Shown: in pieces, positions 1 through 6,634 of the stretch
Layout: each line of letters opens with the position of its first letter
Numbering within the stretch: position 1 is the first letter of the stretch
Source of the DNA: an archaeon
GTDB taxonomy: Archaea; Iainarchaeota; Iainarchaeia; Iainarchaeales; Iainarchaeaceae
Length of the DNA stretch: 19,765 bases
Assembly (NCBI GenBank): GCA_024653905.1
Contig: JANLGZ010000042.1
Location: 1 to 19,765 of the forward strand
Direction: 5' to 3'
The notes under the pieces: model-generated
Databases searched by the model: none
Seen by the model: only the letters and a program-made list of their open reading frames with translations
Told to the model about the DNA's origin: nothing
Position numbers and translations under genes: made by a program

Positions 1-86
1 GCAATTTCCCGCACCCACAAACCATGAGGGTTTTCTTTCAGGATTTTTTTTAATTTAATAATTACATCTTTTTTTGGATGTTTCAT
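1..86 (-). CDS. N-terminus of a probable winged-helix DNA-binding protein (truncated by window edge)
   Basis: An ATG on the minus strand at 84-86 opens a frame that runs without a stop to the window edge. It gives 28 residues beginning MKHPKKDVIIKLKKIL and continuing with NPHGLWVREI. A short Lys-rich helix followed by 'NP.GLW.REI' resembles the first helix and turn of archaeal winged helix-turn-helix proteins, in which such a segment precedes 'AR..G.s..tv'. A TATA-like box at about 109-118 lies 27 nt upstream, as for a leaderless transcript. The gene diverges from the small basic protein at 194. The frame and promoter are seen directly; the HTH assignment is an inference from a short segment. 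Most of the protein lies outside the window. Confidence 0.55.
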   Translation of the reverse strand, partial: MKHPKKDVIIKLKKILKENPHGLWVREI

Positions 87-108
87 AAAAACAGAATGAG
101 ACATTTGT

Positions 109-118
109 CTTATAAGCG
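109..118 (-). promoter_or_regulatory. TATA-like box for the truncated wHTH gene
   Basis: The minus strand reads CGCTTATAAG here, centred 27 nt before the ATG at 86. This is the spacing expected when archaeal transcription starts at the start codon. Confidence 0.45.
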
Positions 119-160
119 GTTTGCTTAAAATCTTATTTTTAGGATTTGTTTTTTTTACTC

Positions 161-172
161 AAATTTAAATAT
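161..172 (+). promoter_or_regulatory. TATA-like box for the small basic protein gene
   Basis: AAATTTAAATAT is centred about 27 nt upstream of the ATG at 194, and no Shine-Dalgarno sequence lies between them. This supports a leaderless transcript and also supports ATG 194 over the in-frame start further upstream at 146, which would lie upstream of the box. Confidence 0.55.
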
Positions 173-193
173 GTGTTTGGTCGTATTGTTTTC

Positions 194-622
194 ATGGCTA
201 CAAAGCGCATCTCCAGTGCTGCAAAAAAACTTCAGGAAACGCATAAGAAAGCGGTTGCTGCTGCACGAAAGACTGTCGCAAGGGAAGCCGACGCAAAAAT
301 ACGGAGTTATAATAGAAAAATGAACCCTGAACGTTTTTTGGCCCCTGACCAAGAAACAAGAGTCAAAGGAATAGTTTCACGGGCACTAAAATCAGTTGGT
401 AAAACTCGCGACGATTTATCCTTAACCAATATTCACGATTTAGAGGGGTTTGTGAGGGGGTTCCATCCGGATTATATAAAAAGAAACTCGAGAGTAAATT
501 ATTCTGCTATACACGGAAAGTTATTGACTGCAGAAAATTGGTATGGTGTAGGTAAAATTAATAAGTTATTATTTGCAGCTGAAAAAGAGGCAGAAAAAAC
601 TTTTTGGAAACGAAAGCCCTAA
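194..622 (+). CDS. Small basic protein of unknown function
   Basis: This 142-residue protein is not recognised. It is strongly basic throughout. Residues 1-45 form a Lys/Arg/Ala-rich stretch (ATKRISSAAKKLQ, then KKAVAAARKTVAREADAKI) that looks like one long amphipathic helix. The remainder is mixed, with aromatic residues around NWYGVGKINKLLF, and the end is again basic (FWKRKP). It has no signal peptide, membrane segment or cysteine pair. The charge suggests nucleic-acid or ribosome association, which is only an inference. Start choice: ATG 194 lies about 27 nt after a good TATA box, whereas an in-frame ATG at 146 lies before it. Its stop codon overlaps the stop of the convergent lrp gene by 4 nt. 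The coding frame is well supported by length and codon pattern; the function is unknown. Confidence 0.75.
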   Translation: MATKRISSAAKKLQETHKKAVAAARKTVAREADAKIRSYNRKMNPERFLAPDQETRVKGIVSRALKSVGKTRDDLSLTNIHDLEGFVRGFHPDYIKRNSRVNYSAIHGKLLTAENWYGVGKINKLLFAAEKEAEKTFWKRKP

Positions 623-1062
623 ACTTGTTTCAATACGATCATGGTTTGGGTTTTGTCCACACCATCGATTTCTCTTAGCCTTTCCGTTACAAGTTCATTA
701 AGGTCTTGAATATCTTTTGCAAGTACTTTTGCAATTATGTCTGTTCCCCCCGCAAGGATAGTAACTTCTGTCACGCCTTCAATTTTTTTAATTTCCTTTG
801 CCAATTCTGCTTGCTTTATTTTTTTCCCTTCAATATTATAATTAACGATAATCCCTACAAAAGCCATTATTGGTCTTCCGAGTTTTTTATAATTGAGGTT
901 GACTGAATAATTTGTGATAACTTCGTTTTTTTCAAGTCGTTTTATCCTGTTGTGGATTGTGGTTGGAGGCAAACCTATTTTTTTGCTTAATTGCCCTACT
1001 GTCTGTCTGCTGTTATTTATCAGTTCTTCTATTATTTGCCTGTCTTTTCTATCTATTTCCAT
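619..1062 (-). CDS. Lrp/AsnC family transcriptional regulator
   Basis: This 147-residue protein has the complete Lrp/AsnC layout. Residues 1-60 are a winged HTH, opening with the family signature MEIDRKDRQIIEEL and a recognition helix around LPPTTIHNRIKRLEK (31-45). Residues 65-147 are the RAM/ligand-binding domain, with the typical 'GGTDII' turn at 105-110. Such proteins form dimers or octamers and usually respond to amino acids. An in-frame ATG exists 18 nt upstream (1080). ATG 1062 is preferred because the protein then begins exactly as the family does and a TATA-like tract at 1081-1096 lies 26 nt upstream. The gene diverges from an asparaginase gene and sits beside two more asparaginase-superfamily genes, so a role in asparagine/glutamine metabolism is possible but inferred. 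Confidence 0.92.
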   Translation of the reverse strand: MEIDRKDRQIIEELINNSRQTVGQLSKKIGLPPTTIHNRIKRLEKNEVITNYSVNLNYKKLGRPIMAFVGIIVNYNIEGKKIKQAELAKEIKKIEGVTEVTILAGGTDIIAKVLAKDIQDLNELVTERLREIDGVDKTQTMIVLKQV

Positions 1063-1063
1063 T

Positions 1064-1080
1064 ATGGAATAATATTCCAT
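1064..1080. promoter_or_regulatory. 17-bp palindrome, candidate operator for lrp autoregulation
   Basis: ATGGAATAATATTCCAT is a perfect inverted repeat: 7-bp arms ATGGAAT/ATTCCAT with a 3-nt centre. It lies between the TATA-like tract and the lrp start codon, across the predicted transcription start. Lrp-family proteins bind short dyads as dimers and commonly repress their own genes. The palindrome is seen directly; the role is inferred. Confidence 0.5.
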
Positions 1081-1096
1081 TTTATTAATAAATATT
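1081..1096 (-). promoter_or_regulatory. TATA-like tract for lrp
   Basis: The minus strand reads AATATTTATTAATAAA, centred 26 nt upstream of ATG 1062. It abuts the candidate operator at 1064-1080, so a protein bound there would probably clash with TBP/TFB or RNA polymerase. Confidence 0.45.
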
Positions 1097-1152
1097 GCTG
1101 TTTTTGGTATAATTTTCTATATTTTTCGGGATATATTTTTATAAAATCCAAG

Positions 1153-1180
1153 CATATATTATTTAAGCGACTTTATATTG
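1153..1180 (+). promoter_or_regulatory. AT-rich promoter region of the asparaginase gene
   Basis: Two TATA-like segments, around 1153-1168 and 1171-1180, precede the start at 1203. The second is about 27 nt from the ATG, which suits a leaderless transcript. A GGGGG run just before the start is not a convincing archaeal Shine-Dalgarno. Which segment is used cannot be decided from sequence. Confidence 0.3.
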
Positions 1181-1202
1181 TTTCATTATAGGGGGTACAG
1201 TG

Positions 1203-2303
1203 ATGACAAATAAGAAAATTTTATTCATTTATAATGGCGGAACTATCGGCATGAATTCTGAAAAGAGGGGTGCTGATGTTGTTCTTGTTCCTCCAAAAAA
1301 TACTGAACAGTTCAAAGTTGCATGTGAGCCTATTTTGAAGGATCTTAAGCAGGTTAAAAAACTGGACATTGATTTTGAATTTTTTTCTGGAAAAGACAGC
1401 TCAAACATGACTCCTAATGACTGGGAGAAACTCATTTTTCGTGTTAAAAAAGCACAGGACTCTGACGGCTATGACGCAATAGGAATTGCCCACGGCACTG
1501 ATACTTTAGCTTACACGGCAACTGCTCTTGCATTGGCATTGCATGGAAAAGAACCGAATAACAGCGGCCTCAGGATTCCAATTTGTATTACTGGCTCGCA
1601 GACTCCGATTTATGAGCCTGGTGGCGATGGAAAATTCAATCTGGAGAACCTGTTCAAAGTTCTTGCTCAGGCAATGGAATTTGGAATTGCCGATGTGCTG
1701 GTGAATTTTTGGGACAACGTGTTTCTTGGTTCAAGAGTAATTAAGAGAAGCGAGAAAGATTTTGACGCTTTTGATTCCCCTTCATATCCTAAAGTCGGTC
1801 TGATTGATGGCAAAGGGGTTCATTTGAAAACTGAGTTTGTAAAAATGAAAAAAAACGCAAACGGAAAACTTAATATTGTGCCGAAGTTTGGGAGAGGGGT
1901 TATTAGTTTTGAGTTAAACCCTGGTCTTGAGCCAGGACTGCTTTTGGGTTTCATAACAAACGGCGGTGTTGGTGCAATGATTCTGAAATCGTTAGGGGAT
2001 GGCAATGTTTGCAATGAAGGGGAATACAGTTTGCTTCCTGCAATAAAGCAGGCAACACAAGATTATCTAACTCCTATATTTATAACCACTAAATTTATAG
2101 GGGGAAGTGCCAGTTCAACTTCTTATGAAGTCGGGCTTGAAGCATTAAATGCAGGCGGGGTTGCGTGCTATAATCACACTGATGTTGCTGTTGATGTGAA
2201 AGTCAGATGGTTGATAGGCAATGGCCTTTGCTCAAGCATTGAGGATTTCCGAAAAGCAATGAAAACAAGTTATGCTGGTGAAGTTACTGAGCCGAAGGAA
2301 TAA
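1203..2303 (+). CDS. L-asparaginase / asparaginase-glutaminase family protein
   Basis: The product (366 residues) belongs to the asparaginase/glutaminase superfamily, which hydrolyses L-asparagine to aspartate and ammonia through a catalytic Thr. The first catalytic motif NGGTIG is at 11-16 (nucleophile T14), DSSNMTP is at 65-71, and the second motif HGTDTL is at 97-102 with the Thr-Asp pair 99-100. K181 in SRVIKRSEKDFDAF matches the conserved catalytic Lys region. No signal peptide is present, so it is cytoplasmic. It lacks the N-terminal barrel of GatD, so it is a free asparaginase rather than an amidotransferase subunit; asparagine versus glutamine specificity cannot be read off. GTG at 1200 directly precedes ATG 1203; the ATG is chosen. 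Its last 20 nt overlap the end of gatD on the other strand. It diverges from an Lrp regulator. Confidence 0.85.
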   Translation: MTNKKILFIYNGGTIGMNSEKRGADVVLVPPKNTEQFKVACEPILKDLKQVKKLDIDFEFFSGKDSSNMTPNDWEKLIFRVKKAQDSDGYDAIGIAHGTDTLAYTATALALALHGKEPNNSGLRIPICITGSQTPIYEPGGDGKFNLENLFKVLAQAMEFGIADVLVNFWDNVFLGSRVIKRSEKDFDAFDSPSYPKVGLIDGKGVHLKTEFVKMKKNANGKLNIVPKFGRGVISFELNPGLEPGLLLGFITNGGVGAMILKSLGDGNVCNEGEYSLLPAIKQATQDYLTPIFITTKFIGGSASSTSYEVGLEALNAGGVACYNHTDVAVDVKVRWLIGNGLCSSIEDFRKAMKTSYAGEVTEPKE

Positions 2304-3642
2304 TTCCTTCAGCAAATTTTTCTTCGTAAGGAATTGATGCGCTGATTTCTCCGCGCAAATTTTTCGCAATTAATCCTTGAACTTCTTTTTGTTTATAATT
2401 TCCAAGCAGCCATGCGAGTTTTACGAATGCTGTTTCGGGGAGCATGTCCTGTCCGGGAATTACTCCGAGTGCGACCAAATCAGTTCCTTTATCATACACG
2501 TGCATGTGAACCCTGCCGAACAAAGTGGTTGTGGTCATTACAACAACACATCCTGAATCAATGAGTTTTTTTATTGCGGGAAAAAACTTTTCGTGAATTT
2601 TTAAAGTGCCGTCAGGATTATGTCCAGGAGTATGACCCAAACCGGTTCCTTCAATCACTAATCCTTTGTATTTTCCTTTTGTGAAAAACTCGAACTGTTC
2701 AGGAAACATGTTAATGTGAATTTTTAATAATCCTGTTTTGTCTTCGAACTTCGGTTTGATAATCATTTTATCTTTGTTTTTTCTTTCATAATCTTTTTTC
2801 AAAAACTCAATCTTCTTACTTTTATAATCCACGAGTGCAATTGGGATATCATTAACTGTTCTGAAGGCGTCTCTGCGTGAAGAATGAAGTTTTCTTGTTT
2901 TGCAGGCTGGAAGAATAACGCATTTTTCATCGGAAGTGTTTTCATGCATGCAGATTGCGACTCCTGCAAAATCTGTTTTGGTAATAAATGTAGCCGCACA
3001 GATAAGATTCATTGCGGCATCACTAGACCCCCTATCACTGCTTCTTTGGGCTCCTACAAAAATAACAGGAATCGGGCATTTTTCTAATACAAATGCCATT
3101 GCGGCTGATGCAACCGCCATGTTGTCGGTTCCCATTCCGAGAATGATTCCTTCTGCGCCATCCTCGTATGCCTTTTTGACTGCCTTTCCTATTGCTTCAA
3201 AATGAGTAAACCTAAGGTCATCGCTCCACATGTTGGAAATGAGTTTTGAGGAGAAATTTGCAATGTCCATTAATTCAGGAAACATTGCGAGCAAATCATT
3301 TGGGTTAAAGGAAGAATAAACAGCACCTGATCTGTAATCCACGCGGGAAGCGATTGTACCCCCAGTATGCAAAATAGCAATTTTTGGCAGGTCTGGTTTT
3401 TGTTTGGTTTCTGTTTTTTTTCCTTTGCTTACTTTTTTGCTTCCTTCAAGTTTTTCAACTTTCAGTTTTTCAGAAATTTTAATTCCAATATTATACCCTG
3501 AGCTTAATTTTAATCTGAGAATTTCCTTGTCTTTGCCGGAACTTGGTATAATGTTTCCTGTTTGTTCTTGTTTTTCGCCGGTTACTTTTACGAGCTGTCC
3601 TTCTTCCAGTTTATTTTTTTTGAGAAATGTTTTCCAATCCAA
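2284..3642 (-). CDS. gatD: Glutamyl-tRNA(Gln) amidotransferase subunit D
   Basis: This 452-residue protein has the GatD architecture. Residues 1-65 are a small beta-barrel (GQLVKVTGEKQEQTGNI ... LSSGYNIGI), followed by a Lys-rich linker and an asparaginase-like domain from 85. GatD releases ammonia from glutamine for GatE, which converts Glu-tRNA(Gln) to Gln-tRNA(Gln) in archaea. Motifs: LHTGGTIASRVDYRSGAV with T96, GAQRSSDR at 198-204, and K251 in CKTRKLHSS. The second catalytic motif is unusual, MGTDNM at 170-175 rather than the usual HGTDTM, and the SEN-type motif reads SDD at 140-142. The start is TTG, one nucleotide after the stop of the upstream gene, with GTGAT 5 nt before it matching the archaeal anti-SD. 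gatE is not in the window. Confidence 0.88.
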   Translation of the reverse strand: MDWKTFLKKNKLEEGQLVKVTGEKQEQTGNIIPSSGKDKEILRLKLSSGYNIGIKISEKLKVEKLEGSKKVSKGKKTETKQKPDLPKIAILHTGGTIASRVDYRSGAVYSSFNPNDLLAMFPELMDIANFSSKLISNMWSDDLRFTHFEAIGKAVKKAYEDGAEGIILGMGTDNMAVASAAMAFVLEKCPIPVIFVGAQRSSDRGSSDAAMNLICAATFITKTDFAGVAICMHENTSDEKCVILPACKTRKLHSSRRDAFRTVNDIPIALVDYKSKKIEFLKKDYERKNKDKMIIKPKFEDKTGLLKIHINMFPEQFEFFTKGKYKGLVIEGTGLGHTPGHNPDGTLKIHEKFFPAIKKLIDSGCVVVMTTTTLFGRVHMHVYDKGTDLVALGVIPGQDMLPETAFVKLAWLLGNYKQKEVQGLIAKNLRGEISASIPYEEKFAEGIIPSAQ

Positions 3643-3643
3643 G

Positions 3644-4681
3644 TTAAATCACTTTTTTTATGGTTAAATCATCAGATATTTCGCCGCAATAATTTTTCTG
3701 CATCATTTTTTTTATTTCTGAAAATTCCTGAGTCTGAGCTAATACCCACATTAATTTTACATATGCTGTTTCTGTCAGCATATCATACACTGGAATAACT
3801 TTTAGTCCTTTTAATCTTGCGCCTATGTCTGCTTTGTAAAGTTCTCTCCAGTTCCGTCCCACAAAACAGTCGCTTGTAATTATTATTGGTACGTTTTTTT
3901 TGTTTGCGTATTTTATTGCGTCTTTCATAGAATTATTCATTAAAGGAAGATTTCCTAATCCAAACCCCTCCAGAATAATTCCTTTCAAACCATAATCGAC
4001 GCTTCTTTTTAGTCTTTCTCCGTTATAGCCCGGGTAAACTTTTATCATTCCTATTTGTGTTTCTAATTTAGTGTATAATTTTGGTTTGTTATTTGATCTT
4101 TTTTTATGCGTTTTGTTGAATTTTATTAAATATTCTATTCTTCCAAGTGGCAGGTTATTAGAACCCCTGAAAGCATCGAACTCGGAAGCGTTTACTTTTT
4201 TTGTTCGCGTTGCTCTTAGAATGTTTCCGTTAAAAACAACAATTGTTTCTGCAATGTCTGCTGTTGCCGCAACATAAATTGCATTTTTCAAATTTCTTTT
4301 TGCATCAGTGTTAATTTGAGTGGGGTCAATTAATGAGCTTGTGAAAACAATAGGAATATTGTTATTTTGAATAAGGAATGCGGTTGCAGTATCCGCATAA
4401 TGCATGGTATCTGTTCCCATTGATACTACTATGCCATCATAATCTTTCATTTTATAATAAATAGTATTTGCAAGTGTCAGCCAGTGTGCGGGTTCCATAT
4501 CTGCACTGTCCATTCTGAAAAGGTTAGTGGTGTCTATGTCGAAGCGTTCTCTTAATTCAGGTATCATATTTATGACTTCTTCCTGAGTTGATTCTCCGTA
4601 TTTGTATGCGCCGTTGTGAGGTTTAGCGCTTATTGTTCCGCCTGTTCCAATGACTAATATTTTGGGTTTTTTGTGCTTCAT
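3644..4681 (-). CDS. Type I L-asparaginase
   Basis: The product is a 345-residue cytoplasmic asparaginase with no N-terminal extension, close in size to AnsA-type enzymes. The motifs are complete: TGGTIS at 13-18 (T16), MDSADMEP around 57-64, MGTDTMHYADTA with T90/D91, and K161 in TRTKKVNASEFDAF. As in the neighbouring gatD, the residue before GTD is Met rather than His. It is first in an operon with gatD, whose TTG start lies one nucleotide after this gene's stop, so the two are translationally coupled. It diverges from the FBPase gene across a 62-nt region containing three TTCTAATT repeats. It could act as a free asparaginase; that it partners with the amidotransferase pathway is only suggested by coupling. 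Confidence 0.83.
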   Translation of the reverse strand: MKHKKPKILVIGTGGTISAKPHNGAYKYGESTQEEVINMIPELRERFDIDTTNLFRMDSADMEPAHWLTLANTIYYKMKDYDGIVVSMGTDTMHYADTATAFLIQNNNIPIVFTSSLIDPTQINTDAKRNLKNAIYVAATADIAETIVVFNGNILRATRTKKVNASEFDAFRGSNNLPLGRIEYLIKFNKTHKKRSNNKPKLYTKLETQIGMIKVYPGYNGERLKRSVDYGLKGIILEGFGLGNLPLMNNSMKDAIKYANKKNVPIIITSDCFVGRNWRELYKADIGARLKGLKVIPVYDMLTETAYVKLMWVLAQTQEFSEIKKMMQKNYCGEISDDLTIKKVI

Positions 4682-4743
4682 GTTAAATTCTAATTAAAGC
4701 TCTTTTTTTATTCATTTCTAATTTCTAATTAGTAGGTGTTTTG
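4682..4743. promoter_or_regulatory. Divergent promoter region with three TTCTAATT repeats
   Basis: The gap between the asparaginase and FBPase genes contains TTCTAATT at 4688-4695, 4716-4723 and 4723-4730. The last two copies overlap by one base. On the FBPase side, AGGTG at 4734-4738 is a good archaeal Shine-Dalgarno 5 nt before ATG 4744. The repeats may be a shared regulator site, or may simply reflect AT-rich promoter sequence. Confidence 0.35.
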
Positions 4744-5637
4744 ATGTTTTTTAAAGAGCATTTAAGAAAAGAGGCTGTTGACAGGGATATGGCCAAAATA
4801 ATGGTTGCTATTGCTGAGAAGAGCAAGCTTGTGCAAAAAGCATTTTTGACTCATTCCAGCTTGTCTGAAACCAGTAATATTTATGGAGAACAGCAGATGG
4901 AACTTGATAAGTATGCGGACCAGGTGTTTTTGAAAGCCATGGAGCGATCAAGAGTTGTCAGAACCGTTGCTTCTGAAGAGCAGGATGAGATTGTTGAGAT
5001 TATTAAATCAAAAGGGGAATATGGAGTTACTCTTGATCCTCTTGATGGCAGTTCTCTTATAAAAACAAATCTGGCGGTTGGAACGATTGCGGGTTTTTTT
5101 AATGAGGGAAATGTAATGGAAAAAGGTTCCAAAATGGATGGGGCAATGTACATTATTTATGGTCCGTTGACAAGTCTCGTTTATACTGCAAAAAACGGGG
5201 TTCATGAATTTGTTTTAAACGGAAGAAATAAATTTGAGCTTAGAAGAGAAAATATTGTGATTCCAAGTGAGGGGAAAATTTATGGTTCAGGGGGCTTGAG
5301 AAAAGACTGGAGTCCAAAACATTTGAAATTTATTTCTGATTTGGAAAATCAGGGTTATAAGTTAAGATTTTCTGGGGGTTTTGTTCCTGATTTTAATCAG
5401 ATTTTGGATTATGGCGGAGTGTTCTGTTATCCTGGTTTGAAAAATAGCCCTGAGGGAAAATTAAGGTTGGTTTTTGAAGGAAACCCAATGGCTTTGCTTG
5501 CTAAAGAAGCCGGAGGTTTTAGTTCTGATGGAAAACAACCATTGCATGAAATAAAACCAATTTCTCTTTCTCAAAGAACTCCGCTTTATTTGGGCGGGAA
5601 AAAAGAAATTCAGTTGGCTGAAAAGTATTTGAAGTAA
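4744..5637 (+). CDS. fbp: Fructose-1,6-bisphosphatase, class I
   Basis: The enzyme hydrolyses fructose 1,6-bisphosphate to fructose 6-phosphate, the committed gluconeogenic step. The 297-residue product carries the class I signatures in order: ASEEQDE at 76-82 (metal-binding Glu), LDPLDGSS at 97-104 (metal-binding Asp and substrate loop), KIYGSGG near 178-184, RFSGGFVPDFNQIL at 208-221, EGNPMALLAKEAGG at 245-258, and QRTPLYLGG at 277-285 near the C-terminus. Length is slightly under the usual 320-340 residues. The start is ATG 4744, with AGGTG 5 nt upstream; an in-frame TTG at 4741 is too close to that site. It is convergent with a DUF2090/LacD-like aldolase gene 6 nt away. Many archaea use the bifunctional class V enzyme instead, so a class I enzyme here is informative about carbon metabolism. 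Confidence 0.93.
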   Translation: MFFKEHLRKEAVDRDMAKIMVAIAEKSKLVQKAFLTHSSLSETSNIYGEQQMELDKYADQVFLKAMERSRVVRTVASEEQDEIVEIIKSKGEYGVTLDPLDGSSLIKTNLAVGTIAGFFNEGNVMEKGSKMDGAMYIIYGPLTSLVYTAKNGVHEFVLNGRNKFELRRENIVIPSEGKIYGSGGLRKDWSPKHLKFISDLENQGYKLRFSGGFVPDFNQILDYGGVFCYPGLKNSPEGKLRLVFEGNPMALLAKEAGGFSSDGKQPLHEIKPISLSQRTPLYLGGKKEIQLAEKYLK

Positions 5638-5654
5638 AAGAATCTAAATTCTTT
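5637..5654. terminator. Inverted repeat across the FBPase/aldolase stop codons
   Basis: AAAGAAT at 5637-5643 and ATTCTTT at 5648-5654 form a perfect 7-bp stem with a 4-nt loop, spanning the ends of both convergent genes. It is AT-rich and weak. A two-way termination role is possible, but archaeal termination depends more on T-tracts than on hairpins. Confidence 0.25.
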
Positions 5655-6537
5655 CTCTGTTCCACAAATCAACAAGTGCTTTGTAATTATCAGAAACTTT
5701 TTGGATTGCCTCTTCTCTTGAAATGCTTCCATCATTAAGCGCTTTCATTGGTTCCCAGAAAACCGTTCTGCCCACTGCAAAACCAATTATGCCTTTGCTT
5801 TTAGCACCTACTTTTAGCCATTCTTTTACTTTTTCAGCGTCCTCTCCTCTTCCGAGAGTAATTATTCCTGATGTTCTGCCATTTGCTTTGCATTGTGCAA
5901 CTAGTGCATCTGAATCCTCTTGTTTTGAAACTCCCTCAAGTTTCCACACATCTGGTTCAACACCAAAATCTTGAATTTCTTTTATTATTTTAACCATTAA
6001 TTTAGGTCTTAATTCTAAATCATATTTTTCTCCAAATTCTTTTTCCTGTTTTGGTTCTGCAGGAACCAATAATTCGAAAATAAATTTCTTTCCAATTTTA
6101 TGAGAATAATCGCTTACTTTTTTTAATCTTTCAAGTTGTCTTTTATTCAATTTAGAATCCCCTTCAGGATTCATTCTCACAAGAACTTTTACAAAAGCAG
6201 GATTGACTCTTTGAATGTGTGCTTTGAAATCAGGTTCATCAAAATCAAATTCTTTCTGGCCTGATTTTTCTGTTGGCATCGCAACCATTATGCCTTTGCT
6301 TTTTGCATCTTCTATTATTTTCATTCCGAATTGGGCATCAACCAGAATTGCCGCTGTTTCTTTTGAAACCCCTTCCTCCAAAGATTTCAAAAAGCCTTCA
6401 TAAACCATGTATTTTAAGTCTGAATATTTCTCTGCTTCTTCTGGAGACGGATCTCGGTTTTCAATTCCAAATAATTTTTTTAAAAGTGAACCTCTGTGAT
6501 CAAAAGGCAAAATAAGCAAATCTTTTTCGTATCCCAT
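5644..6537 (-). CDS. DUF2090/LacD-like class I aldolase (TIM barrel)
   Basis: The 297-residue product resembles the DUF2090 domain that forms the C-terminal, aldolase-like half of some IolC proteins, and more distantly LacD (tagatose-1,6-bisphosphate aldolase). Features: ILPFDHRGSLLKKLFG at 9-24 at the first strand, VKVLVRMNPEG at 116-126, KKFIFELLVP at 150-159, PDVWKLEGVS at 195-204, and GFAVGRTVFWEPMKAL at 252-267, a likely phosphate-binding turn. K199 sits where class I aldolases of this group carry the Schiff-base Lys. No inositol catabolism gene is nearby, while an FBPase gene is convergent 6 nt away, so fructose-1,6-bisphosphate aldolase activity is an attractive inference. The family match is recalled from motifs, not searched. 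A TATA-like box at 6557-6570 precedes it. Confidence 0.68.
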   Translation of the reverse strand: MGYEKDLLILPFDHRGSLLKKLFGIENRDPSPEEAEKYSDLKYMVYEGFLKSLEEGVSKETAAILVDAQFGMKIIEDAKSKGIMVAMPTEKSGQKEFDFDEPDFKAHIQRVNPAFVKVLVRMNPEGDSKLNKRQLERLKKVSDYSHKIGKKFIFELLVPAEPKQEKEFGEKYDLELRPKLMVKIIKEIQDFGVEPDVWKLEGVSKQEDSDALVAQCKANGRTSGIITLGRGEDAEKVKEWLKVGAKSKGIIGFAVGRTVFWEPMKALNDGSISREEAIQKVSDNYKALVDLWNRERI

Positions 6538-6556
6538 TACAAAATCCCCCGTTGTT

Positions 6557-6570
6557 GGTTTTAATTGATA
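6557..6570 (-). promoter_or_regulatory. TATA-like box for the DUF2090/LacD-like aldolase gene
   Basis: The minus strand reads TATCAATTAAAACC, centred 26 nt upstream of ATG 6537. A GGGGGAT run lies between it and the start and could alternatively aid ribosome binding. Confidence 0.45.
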
Positions 6571-6634
6571 GAAATAGAGCTGTTCTTTTTAAAATGGTTT
6601 TTGTTAAAACGCATGAAACTTATTTCTCCCGCCC

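Noticed and set aside
146..193. Upstream in-frame ATG extension of the small basic protein
   Set aside because: The TATA-like box lies at 161-172, downstream of ATG 146, and the extra residues are unlike the rest of the protein.
1200..1202. GTG directly before the asparaginase ATG as alternative start
   Set aside because: ATG 1203 is adjacent and better placed relative to the TATA-like segment; the one-residue difference has no consequence.
2900..3205. 101-codon open frame antisense to gatD
   Set aside because: It has no promoter or ribosome-binding site of its own and lies wholly within a well-supported gene; it is a codon-bias shadow.
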